From Methanobrevibacter sp. (GTDB lineage Archaea > Methanobacteriota > Methanobacteria > Methanobacteriales > Methanobacteriaceae): 7,689 nt of DNA. Numbering within the stretch: the first letter of the stretch is position 1; each line of letters begins with the position of its first letter. This document shows positions 1-5,863 of the stretch, in pieces. Under the pieces are notes generated by a model. That model was not told the origin of the DNA. It searched no databases and was given only the letters and a program-made list of their open reading frames with translations. The stretch is taken from the NCBI GenBank assembly GCA_031289975.1, contig JAITOM010000119.1, positions 1-7,689 of the forward strand, written 5' to 3'. The position numbers were made by a program, and so were the translations under genes.

Positions 1-118
1 TAATTATTTTAATAAATTGATATTTTAATTATTTTAATAAATTGATATTTTAATTATTTTAATAAATTGATATTTTAATTATTTTAATAAATTGATATTT
101 TAATTATTTTAATAAATT
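1..118. repeat. 25-bp AT-only-rich tandem repeat, about 4.7 copies
   Basis: Unit TAATTATTTTAATAAATTGA + TATTT repeats exactly at 1, 26, 51 and 76, with a fifth partial copy from 101 to 118. The copies are identical, which suggests recent expansion or selection. The array may extend beyond the left edge of the window. It ends just upstream of the nitrogenase-like operon, so it could be a spacer, a termination region for whatever lies upstream, or an array of protein-binding sites; the sequence does not decide between these. Confidence 0.95.
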
Positions 119-120
119 AA

Positions 121-138
121 TTCATTAATATACATGAA
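121..138. promoter_or_regulatory. Dyad TTCAT-N8-ATGAA, possible operator
   Basis: The perfect 5-bp inverted repeat TTCAT / ATGAA is separated by 8 bases and lies about 60 bases upstream of the first gene, directly after the tandem repeat. Its spacing resembles the GGAA-N8-TTCC operators bound by the nitrogen repressor NrpR in methanogens, but the half-site sequence differs, so NrpR binding is not supported. Chance occurrence in AT-rich DNA is possible. Confidence 0.3.
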
Positions 139-157
139 ATGAATTGTTAAATTAGTA

Positions 158-195
158 GATTAATATAGTAAATTATAAAATGAATAATAGGGGAG
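158..195 (+). promoter_or_regulatory. Putative archaeal promoter and ribosome binding site of the D-K operon
   Basis: A TATA-like stretch TTAATATA occurs at about 160-167; an alternative, ATTATAAAA at 172-180, would give a nearly leaderless transcript that leaves out the ribosome binding site, so the first is preferred. GGGGAG at 190-195 lies four bases before the ATG at 200 and fixes that start. The RBS is convincing; the exact TATA box is not. Confidence 0.45.
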
Positions 196-199
196 TTAT

Positions 200-1669
200 A
201 TGCCTTTTAAATTGTTTGATGTAAATAAAGAAATACCTGAAAGAGAAAAACATGTTTATGTAAAACATTGTGAGGATACTGAAGATTCAATAGACTGTAA
301 TACAAGTACAGTACCAGGTTGTATGGGTGCGAGAGGTTGTGTTTATGCAGGATCTAAAGGAGTTATAACTGGAGCAATTAAAGATGTAGTTCATGTTGTA
401 CACTCTCCTGTTGGTTGTACAACCTATGGTGGAGGTGCAAAAAGATATCCAAGTCAACCTAAATTACCTAATGGTGAGGTTTTTCCAGTTGATAATTTTA
501 ACTTGAAATATGTTTGTGGAACAGACCTTAAAGAGTCTGATGTGGTATTTGGTGGAGTTAAAAAATTAAAACAATCTGTAATTGAAGCTGTAAAGGAATT
601 TCCATTCGCAACAGCTATTTATTGTCATGCAACATGTACAACTGGACTTATTGGAGATGATATGGATGCTGTATGTAAAGAACTTACACAGGAGTTAGGA
701 AAAGATGTTATTGCATTTAACACTCCTGGATTTGCAGGTCCATCACAATCAAAAGGACATCACATAACAAACGATACAATTTTTAGTAGAATGGTTGGAT
801 CAAAAGAACCACCAAAAACTACGGAGTATGATATTTGTTTAATTGGAGAGTACAATATTGATGGTGATTTATGGGTTATTGAAAAATATCTAAATGAAAT
901 GGGTATCAATATTTTAAGTAGATTCTCTGGTGATTCATCTCATGAAGAAATATGTTATATGCACAGATCTAAATTAAACCTTGTTAGATGCCAAAGATCT
1001 GCTACATACATTGCAGATTTAATAGAAGAGAAATATGGTATCCCTTATGTGAATGTAGATTTCTTTTCAACAGAATACTGTAGTGATAATCTTCGTATGT
1101 TAGGTAGACATTTTGGCTTAGAAGAAGAAGCTGAAAAGGTTATTGCAAAATATCATGGAGAAGTTAAAGATGAATTAAAATACTATAAAGAAAAATTAAC
1201 TGATAAAAAAATTTATATATTCTCTGGCGGACCAAAGAGTTGGCATTTATCCATACCACTTGAAAAAGAATTAGGCATGAATGTTACAGCTGTAGCTTCA
1301 GAATTTGAACACGAAGATGGTTATGAAAAAATGAAAGCAAGAGTTAAAGATGGAACCGCAATTTTAGATGATCCTAACTCTTTAGAACTTGAAGAATTGA
1401 TAGCCACAAATAAACCAGACATTATATTGGCGGGTATAAAAGAAAAATATTTAGCTTATAAATATGGAGTTCCATCAATCATGATACATTCCTATGAAAA
1501 TGGACCATACATTGGTTTTGAAGGATTTTTAAACCTTGCAAAAGATTTGTATGCAAATATATATAATCCAGTTTGGAAATTAGTTGAATTTGAAGAAAAT
1601 TTAGAAGAAGCTCAAGATGAGGTATTAACTACTTCAGAAGAAGAAACTACTATGGAGGCAGGTAAATGA
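200..1669 (+). CDS. nifD: Nitrogenase component 1 alpha subunit (NifD/VnfD/AnfD family)
   Basis: This is a 489-residue alpha chain of a nitrogenase-type component 1, the cytoplasmic enzyme that receives electrons from an Fe protein and reduces substrate at an Fe-S-heterometal cofactor. P-cluster ligands are visible at Cys47 (ARGCVYAG), Cys73 (SPVGC) and Cys146 (ATCTTGLIGDD). Cofactor ligands are Cys264 (NLVRCQRS) and His430 (MIHSYENGPY). The catalytic Gln183 and His187 lie in PSQSKGHH, and Val55 corresponds to alpha-Val70 of Azotobacter NifD. Having His430 argues against the NifE scaffold. The N-terminus (MPFKLFDVNKEIPEREKH), Lys81 in place of alpha-Arg96, and the loop GGPKSWH at 343-349 are VnfD/AnfD-like; GIKEK at 412-416 (homocitrate-side Lys414) and an insertion near 83-97 are NifD-like. 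Start fixed by GGGGAG. nifK follows after 72 bp with no delta-subunit gene. The symbol is a family label only: it may be an alternative nitrogenase or a nitrogenase-like reductase. Confidence 0.9.
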   Translation: MPFKLFDVNKEIPEREKHVYVKHCEDTEDSIDCNTSTVPGCMGARGCVYAGSKGVITGAIKDVVHVVHSPVGCTTYGGGAKRYPSQPKLPNGEVFPVDNFNLKYVCGTDLKESDVVFGGVKKLKQSVIEAVKEFPFATAIYCHATCTTGLIGDDMDAVCKELTQELGKDVIAFNTPGFAGPSQSKGHHITNDTIFSRMVGSKEPPKTTEYDICLIGEYNIDGDLWVIEKYLNEMGINILSRFSGDSSHEEICYMHRSKLNLVRCQRSATYIADLIEEKYGIPYVNVDFFSTEYCSDNLRMLGRHFGLEEEAEKVIAKYHGEVKDELKYYKEKLTDKKIYIFSGGPKSWHLSIPLEKELGMNVTAVASEFEHEDGYEKMKARVKDGTAILDDPNSLELEELIATNKPDIILAGIKEKYLAYKYGVPSIMIHSYENGPYIGFEGFLNLAKDLYANIYNPVWKLVEFEENLEEAQDEVLTTSEEETTMEAGK

Positions 1670-1741
1670 GCAATCAGAAATATAACTCTATAGAGAGCAG
1701 TATAAATATGGGATTAATTATAATTATTTGGAAGTGAATTT

Positions 1742-3142
1742 ATGAGTGGAGTAAATGTCTTAAATAGAGAAAGAAATTTAATTGTAAATCCTCTTAAAAC
1801 ATGCCAACCACTTGGTGCAATGTATGCAACAATTGGTGTTCGTCGTGGAATACCATTAGTCCATGGTTCACAAGGATGTTCAAGCTTTGTAAGATATCAC
1901 TTAGCTCGACATTTTAGAGAACCTGTTGAAATAGCTGTTTCTTCTCTTCATGAAGCTGCAGCAGTATTTGGAGGCAGAAAAAATATAAACTCCAGTATAA
2001 AAAATATCGCAATAAGATACCGTCCAGATCTTATTGGAGCAATAACAACATGTTCCAGTGAGATTATTGGTGATGATGTTTTTGGTTTTGTAGATACTAC
2101 AAATAAAGAACTTAAACAAATGAGTGAAGAAAATGAAGAATATAAAGGACTCGAAGATATAAAAGTTATACCTATTCCAACACCAAGTTTTGTGGGAACT
2201 CATTACTCTGGTTATGGTGTAGCTATTAATTCAATGATACAAACTGTTACTCAAGCAAATGAGGATGATAATTCTAAAGTTAATATAATTCCTGGTCTTT
2301 TAAATCCTGGGGATGTTAAAGAATTAAAACATATAATGGATACATTATCCATAAGTTATACCATGTTGACTGATGTATCTGAAGCTTTTGATGCACCTAT
2401 TAGACCATCTAAACAAGAAAGACCATTTTTTCCTAAAGGAGGAGTTACGATTGATGAGATTACAAATGCATCAGCTTCAAGAGGCACTATAAGTATTTGT
2501 AAATATGCTAAATTAGGTGCTGAAACTCTTGAGAAATCTCATGATGTTCCAGCTATAACCGATGATCTTCCACCCATTGGTATAAAAGGAACGGATCAAT
2601 TTTTAAGAAATCTTCAAACATTAACAGATTGTGAAATTCCTGAAGCTATTCTTGATGAGAGAGGTTTGCTTATTGATTTGATGGCAGATGTTTCAGCAAG
2701 ATATTTATTTGGTAGAAAAGTTGCTATTTTCGGAGATCCTACCCAGGTAACAGGTCTTGCAAGATTTGTTAGTGAATTAGGTATGGAATCTGTAATGGTT
2801 TGTACTGGTGCTGATGAGAAATCATTCCCAACTGATATGGAAATAGTTGCTAAAGAAGCAAATAGTAATATAGATGTTTTAATGGAACAGGATTTAAGAT
2901 CAGTTGAAAATTATGTTAAAGAAAACGAAATTGATGTTTTAATGGGAAACTCTGATGGAAGATTTATAAACTATGAAACTAAGATTCCATTAATAAGATT
3001 TGGATATCCAGTTTATGATAGAGTAGGATATCATTCTCAACCAATTGTAGGATATCGTGGTGCTAAACGTGTTGCTGAAATGATAACCAATGAAGTCTTA
3101 GAAAGATATTATGATGAGAAACACTGGAAACTTCAACAATAA
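1742..3142 (+). CDS. nifK: Nitrogenase component 1 beta subunit (NifK/VnfK/AnfK family)
   Basis: This 466-residue beta chain would pair with the upstream alpha chain in an alpha2beta2 complex and share the P-cluster. The ligands are visible: Cys21 (LKTCQPLGAMYA), Cys46 (HGSQGCSSF) and Cys104 (TTCSSEIIGDD), plus Ser149 in TPSFVG, equivalent to beta-Ser188 of Azotobacter NifK. HFREP at 57-61 is also conserved. Length is near AnfK/VnfK and well below the roughly 520 residues of Azotobacter NifK, because the long N-terminal extension is absent. SSLHEAAAVFGG and LNPGDVKELKH resemble VnfK/AnfK more than NifK (recalled sequences, not computed). The start is supported by GGAAGTGA at 1730-1737, four bases before the ATG. 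The 72-bp gap after the alpha gene suggests cotranscription. No nifE or nifN follows. Intact, with no premature stops. Confidence 0.9.
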   Translation: MSGVNVLNRERNLIVNPLKTCQPLGAMYATIGVRRGIPLVHGSQGCSSFVRYHLARHFREPVEIAVSSLHEAAAVFGGRKNINSSIKNIAIRYRPDLIGAITTCSSEIIGDDVFGFVDTTNKELKQMSEENEEYKGLEDIKVIPIPTPSFVGTHYSGYGVAINSMIQTVTQANEDDNSKVNIIPGLLNPGDVKELKHIMDTLSISYTMLTDVSEAFDAPIRPSKQERPFFPKGGVTIDEITNASASRGTISICKYAKLGAETLEKSHDVPAITDDLPPIGIKGTDQFLRNLQTLTDCEIPEAILDERGLLIDLMADVSARYLFGRKVAIFGDPTQVTGLARFVSELGMESVMVCTGADEKSFPTDMEIVAKEANSNIDVLMEQDLRSVENYVKENEIDVLMGNSDGRFINYETKIPLIRFGYPVYDRVGYHSQPIVGYRGAKRVAEMITNEVLERYYDEKHWKLQQ

Positions 3143-3153
3143 ATATTAATTAG

Positions 3154-3603
3154 TCACAATTCTCGTATATAGAAAATTCTGTTATTGGAGGTTATTTTGA
3201 TGATGAATTTAAAAAACCAACTAAAAAACTTTTCGATGAATTCAAAAAAGGAAATTAAAAAGCAGTGATTTCATCTCATGTGATAGCTGAATTAGAAAAA
3301 GGCGCACCAGAACATGTAGTAATGAATTTAGATTCAATTGACTATAAAAAATATTCAGTGAATGATGAAATGTTAGATTTAGCTGAAAGATATTTGGATG
3401 AGGAAATTGTCAGTGAAAAATATCGTGGAGATGCTTTAAATATAACAATTGCTACTATAATTGATGTTAATGTTTTAGTAAGTTGGAATTTTAAGCATAT
3501 AGTTAATTTAAATAAAATTAAACTATTTAATTCTGTTAATTTTAAAGAAGGATATAATTTATTAGAAATAAGGACTCCACAAGAGGTTTTAAAAGATGGA
3601 TAA
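3154..3603 (+). pseudogene. Inactivated PIN-domain (VapC-like) protein
   Basis: One frame carries a continuous PIN-type protein from 3154 to 3603. It begins SQFSYIENSVIGGYFDDEF, the usual first strand of a PIN family (YI[ED]TSVIGGYFD), continues with AVISSHVIAELEKGAPEHV, and ends with RGDALNITIAT and VLVSWNFKHIVN, which supply the remaining acidic residues and the C-terminal PIN strand. It is broken in two ways. There is no ATG, GTG or TTG at the N-terminus before the in-frame TAG at 3151, and codon 3256-3258 is TAA where GNYKAVIS would be expected (Tyr to stop). The GTG at 3265 opens a 112-codon frame, but it lies inside the domain and has no ribosome binding site, so I do not read it as a true start. 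PIN proteins are Mg-dependent RNases, often toxins. It overlaps the next small gene by eight bases, as in toxin-antitoxin pairs. Confidence 0.75.
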
Positions 3604-3813
3604 AGAAAAAAAATTTGATTGTGTTAAATTTAAAAATGATTTACAATCAAAATTACTAAAAGACAGTAAAGCAAAAATTGAGAGAATATGTTGATTATGT
3701 TAAAATAGCTTTAAAATCCTCACTAAATAGAACTAAATAAATATGAAGATATTATTTTATCTGATCCATATATTTATTTGTTATCTGGCGGTGTAAAAAG
3801 AGCATATTTTTAA
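3596..3813 (+). pseudogene. Inactivated small partner (antitoxin-like) of the PIN gene
   Basis: An ATG at 3596 overlaps the PIN stop. The frame reads MDKEKKFDCVKFKNDLQ and onward to TGA at 3692. Shifting one base at the TT of AAAAATTGAG (3673-3682) restores NLREYVDYVKIALKSSLN, consistent with loss of one T. A second break follows: CTAAATA occurs twice, ten bases apart (3723 and 3733), and removing the ten-base duplication joins LN to KYEDIILSDPYIYLLSGG and the end VKRAYF, with TAA at 3811. The repaired protein would be about 69 residues, charged and soluble. The family was not recognised by name; the antitoxin role is inferred only from size and overlap with the PIN gene. Both partners are dead, so no active module is expected. 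Confidence 0.6.
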
Positions 3814-3834
3814 CAAATCTAAAATTTGTTTTTC
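3812..3834 (+). terminator. Hairpin plus T-run after the PIN/partner module
   Basis: AACAAAT (3812-3818) pairs with ATTTGTT (3824-3830) around a short loop, followed by further T residues. It starts within the stop codon of the decayed partner gene, so it is the likely transcript end of that module. Archaeal termination depends mainly on T-tracts, and the hairpin may be incidental. Confidence 0.45.
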
Positions 3835-3888
3835 AGTTAGAAAAAATTAAATTTTTTATTTCAATTAGGAAATTTGAAAGTTTTTCTT

Positions 3889-4100
3889 TATAGTCATTTT
3901 GAAAAAGTTCTTAAATTTTGAATGATAATTTTTTTATTAAATTATTTAATTTTAAATATTAATTTATAAAAATCTATAATTTTAAATTTTAAATAATATA
4001 AATTTATTTTAATTGATATAATTAATTTTAAATAAATATCTTTTAATAATATTTATTTTTAAAAAAATTGTTTATTAAGAACTTTATCAAAACTACTATA
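3889..4100. mobile_element. MITE-like element A, copy 1 (212 bp)
   Basis: Both ends carry an inverted repeat of about 26 bp. The left end is TATAGTCA + TTTTGAAAAAGTTCTTAA (3889-3914), and the right end, read on the minus strand, is TATAGTAG + TTTTGATAAAGTTCTTAA (4075-4100); 23 of 26 positions match. The interior is AT-rich and non-coding. A second copy in opposite orientation lies at 5437-5787, with its outer 130 bases over 90 percent identical by eye. The TA at each tip may be a target duplication, as expected for IS630/Tc1-type transposases, but this is inferred. No transposase is present, so it would need one in trans. Confidence 0.75.
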
Positions 4101-4142
4101 GTAAAATTTTTTATTTTACTTAGAAAAGCGAAATTTTTCTTT

Positions 4143-4192
4143 ACTTAAAACTTGTTTTAAGTTAGAAAAAATTTTTTATTTTTTTTTTTTTT
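4143..4192 (+). terminator. Hairpin with 14-T tract
   Basis: The perfect 9-bp stem ACTTAAAAC/GTTTTAAGT with a two-base loop (4143-4162) is followed by A/T sequence and an unbroken run of 14 T residues at 4179-4192. On the plus strand this is a strong terminator-like signal, although no intact gene ends just upstream. It lies inside the left arm of the inverted-repeat-bounded segment and may be an insertion there, because the right arm lacks it. Confidence 0.4.
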
Positions 4193-4294
4193 ATTTATAC
4201 TGGGGAGGGGAACAATTCTATTAAAGATTTTTTTAGAATATAACCCTTAATTTTTCATTTATTTTAGCTATAACTTAATTTTTACTCTTAATAG

Positions 4295-4390
4295 TTTGCA
4301 TATTCATTTTTAACAAATAATAGATTTTAGTTAAAAGTGCGAATTATGATTATAATTCTTGTTTTATAAAATAATTATGCAAGTTTTTTC
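4295..4390 (+). other. Extended imperfect hairpin, possible structured RNA
   Basis: Nested complementary pairs are visible: TTGCATA (4296-4302) with TATGCAA (4376-4382), a bulged pair ATTTTAGTTAAAA with TTTTATAAAAT, and a perfect inner stem GAATTAT (4341-4347) with ATAATTC (4352-4358) around GATT. A run of T follows at 4384-4389. The nesting and the following T-tract are compatible with a small RNA or with the palindrome of a transposon end, but low-complexity AT sequence makes chance pairing likely. Confidence 0.3.
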
Positions 4391-4540
4391 TTTAAAAATA
4401 ATAATTTATATAAACTAATATTTTTAAAACTAAAAATGATAAAATAATTATTTTAAAGAGAATGTAATATATATTAAAATATTATGGGTATTTAAAGAAA
4501 AATAAAGGGCAATGACAATTGTTCCCGCTCCCTTGTAAGT

Positions 4541-4563
4541 AAAGAAAAACTTCGTTTTTCTAA
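4541..4563. repeat. Dispersed hairpin repeat, copy
   Basis: AGAAAAAC / GTTTTTCT form an 8-bp stem around TTC. The 23-base stretch 4541-4563 recurs identically at 7635-7657, and a related copy lies in the other orientation at 4118-4146. It could serve as a bidirectional terminator or be a repetitive extragenic element. Confidence 0.6.
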
Positions 4564-4566
4564 TTG

Positions 4567-4934
4567 AACACAATTGATGAAGATATAATATTCTATTTAA
4601 TATCTACAATACTCATTTTTAAAGTAATATAAGAATTTTATAAGATTGATACAGTACTGAAAAAAGACTTTTACTTACATTATACATTTGATTAGAAATT
4701 CAGAAATAAATTCATCAGTTGGATTTTTCACATCTCCATTTTTCACTGTTTGAAAATCATATTTTCAGATCTTTGAAACCCATAATCTTTTTACACAGAC
4801 ATAAATTCAAAAATTATTTATATAGATTGTGCAAGAATATATTATATATGTCATGTTTTCGAGGTTTGCACAAAACTTCAAAAAAATAAGAATTTTCAAT
4901 GTTCTGTGTCATGATCTAAGAGAAAACCTAAGCT
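4567..4934 (+). promoter_or_regulatory. CRISPR leader with TATA box
   Basis: The AT-rich stretch left of the array is placed as leader because the degenerate terminal repeat is at the right end. A consensus archaeal TATA box TTTATATA lies at 4817-4824, predicting transcription from about 4848 rightwards into the first repeat. Other visible structure: the inverted repeat TTGTGCAA (4827-4834) / TTGCACAA (4866-4873), ACACAGA (4793-4799) / TCTGTGT (4903-4909), and a repeated TGTCATG. Such elements could guide spacer integration. The left boundary of the leader is arbitrary. Confidence 0.6.
4675..4783 (-). pseudogene. Possible decayed small reading frame
   Basis: On the minus strand, an ATG at 4783 starts MGFKDLK; after a one-base frameshift the frame continues as YDFQTVKNGDVKNPTDEF and ISEFLIKCIM to a stop at 4675. 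The amino-acid composition is more protein-like than neighbouring AT-rich translations. I do not recognise it, it overlaps the region expected to be CRISPR leader, and chance is a serious alternative. Confidence 0.15.
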
Positions 4935-5408
4935 ATTCCACTAAAACAAGGATTAAAACTTTTATTGTTACTTATTAAACATATAAGAATCATTAAACGC
5001 AAAATTTATTCCACTAAAACAAGGATTAAAACTTTTATTGTTACTTAATCCAAAAAAGGTGATGTTGTTTTTTTTAGTGAATTCCACTAAAACAAGGATT
5101 AAAACTTTTATTGTTACATAGCATTATTCTCAGTTATTTCTTGAATCAATTTGATTCCACTAAAACAAGGATTAAAACTTTTATTGTTACGGTGTTCTAC
5201 CACAACAAATTATTGAAAAATTTTATATTCCACTAAAACAAGGATTAAAACTTTTATTGTTACTTATAATTTCCATACCCATTGTAAGTTCCATTCTCTA
5301 TTCCACTAAAACAAGGATTAAAACTTTTATTGTTACTTTATAGGTAAATTACTTATTAAATGTTCTTCTTCATTCCACTAAAACAAGGATTAAAACTTTT
5401 ATTTCACT
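4935..5408 (+). CRISPR. CRISPR array: 7 repeats of 37 bp, 6 spacers
   Basis: Repeats start at 4935, 5008, 5081, 5154, 5227, 5300 and 5372. The first six are identical (ATTCCACTAAAACAAGGATT followed by AAAACTTTTATTGTTAC); the seventh matches for 32 bases and then diverges to TCAC, marking the trailer end. Spacers are 36, 36, 36, 36, 36 and 35 bp. Orientation is plus: the core CTAAAACAAGGATTAAAAC resembles archaeal/type I and III repeats whose 3' handle is ATTGAAAC, but here 12 further conserved bases follow, so the handle would be ATTGTTAC if Cas6 cuts eight bases from the end. No cas genes lie in the window, so processing would depend on cas genes elsewhere. No spacer matches other sequence in the window by eye. 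The array sits between two inverted MITE-like copies. Confidence 0.97.
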
Positions 5409-5436
5409 ATTTTTATCAAATTTTTCATTTTAATAC

Positions 5437-5787
5437 TATGGTAGTTTTGATAAAGTTCTTAACAAATAACTTTTTAAAATAGATATTATGGCACTGTCAA
5501 AAGAGGATGGAAATCCACAATCTGGAATTTGGGGTTTTAGCAGAAAAAATTTAGTACATATACATGTAATTAAACTTTTAGCACATGTTTTTAATTTTTC
5601 AATTGTAAAAATCCATGCTAATTTTACAGTGCCGATATTATTTATTTAAAATTAATTATATTAATTAAAATGAATTTATATTATTTAAAATTTAATTTAT
5701 GGCTTTTTATATATTAGTATTTAAAATTAAATAATTTAATAAAAAAATTATCATCTAAAATTTAAGAACATTTATAAAATAACCATA
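5437..5787. mobile_element. MITE-like element A, copy 2, interrupted (about 199 bp without insert)
   Basis: This is the reverse-oriented partner of 3889-4100. Its ends are TATGGTAG + TTTTGATAAAGTTCTTAA (from 5437) and, on the minus strand from 5787, TATGGTTATTTTATAAATG followed by TTCTTAA. The interior from 5640 to 5771 closely matches the complement of 3907-4040. It is split by element B at 5490-5633 and its 8-bp duplication. Its right tip reaches the likely TATA box of the beta-helix gene and its left tip lies about 30 bases beyond the CRISPR trailer. Confidence 0.75.
5482..5641. mobile_element. MITE-like element B (144 bp) with 8-bp target duplication
   Basis: Element body 5490-5633. Terminal inverted repeats are GGCACTGTCAAAA at the left and TTTTACAGTGCC at the right; similarity continues inward with gaps for about 33 bases (GATGGA and ACAAT are shared). 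The direct repeat GATATTAT flanks it exactly at 5482-5489 and 5634-5641. GGCACTGT ends with 8-bp duplications are known for the IS6/IS26 family, and IS1595 also makes 8-bp duplications, so the mobilising transposase family is inferred only. There is no coding capacity. It inserted into element A copy 2 and is therefore younger than it. Confidence 0.88.
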
Positions 5788-5857
5788 TATAAATTTCAAA
5801 GGTTATTAATAAAATAATAAATTGATTATAATGGTAATATAATTAACTAAAGGAAGT
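5785..5857 (+). promoter_or_regulatory. Putative promoter and RBS of the beta-helix gene
   Basis: ATATATAAA at 5785-5793 is a plausible TATA box, predicting transcription from about 5815-5820. AAAGGAAGT at 5849-5857 precedes the ATG at 5864 with suitable spacing. The TATA box straddles the right tip of element A copy 2, so insertion may have supplied or altered the promoter. Confidence 0.45.
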
Positions 5858-5863
5858 TAAATA

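Larger units (their letters stand above)
4118..4566. repeat. Inverted-repeat-bounded AT-rich segment with GC-rich islands
   Basis: The left arm has a hairpin ACTTAGAAAAGCG.. (4118-4146) and then, after a T-rich insertion, GGGGAGGGGAACAATT (4202-4217). The right arm, in reverse order and complement, has AATTGTTCCCGCTCCC (4517-4532) and then CTTGTAAGTAAAGAAAAAC (4532-4550). The G/C islands stand out in DNA that is otherwise almost only A and T. Between the arms (4218-4512) I see no gene, only AT-rich sequence and the hairpin described separately. It may be a remnant mobile element or a structured-RNA locus. Confidence 0.5.

Noticed and set aside
121..199. NrpR operator GGAA-N8-TTCC upstream of the operon
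   Set aside because: No such sequence is present; only a TTCAT-N8-ATGAA dyad with the same spacing is seen.
200..1669. Calling the alpha subunit NifE, CfbD or BchN
   Set aside because: It has both cofactor ligands including His430, the Gln183/His187 pair and full-length size, which NifE, CfbD and BchN lack in whole or part.
1901..2203. Minus-strand open frame of 100 codons inside the beta-subunit gene
   Set aside because: It lies wholly opposite a conserved NifK-type gene, has a Phe/Ile/Cys-rich shadow composition and no RBS.
3265..3603. Plus-strand 112-codon frame starting at GTG as an intact gene
   Set aside because: Homology to the PIN domain continues upstream through the TAA at 3256, so the GTG lies inside a broken gene.
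5490..5633. Element B as a further CRISPR or riboswitch feature
   Set aside because: Exact terminal inverted repeats with an 8-bp direct duplication are fully explained by transposition.
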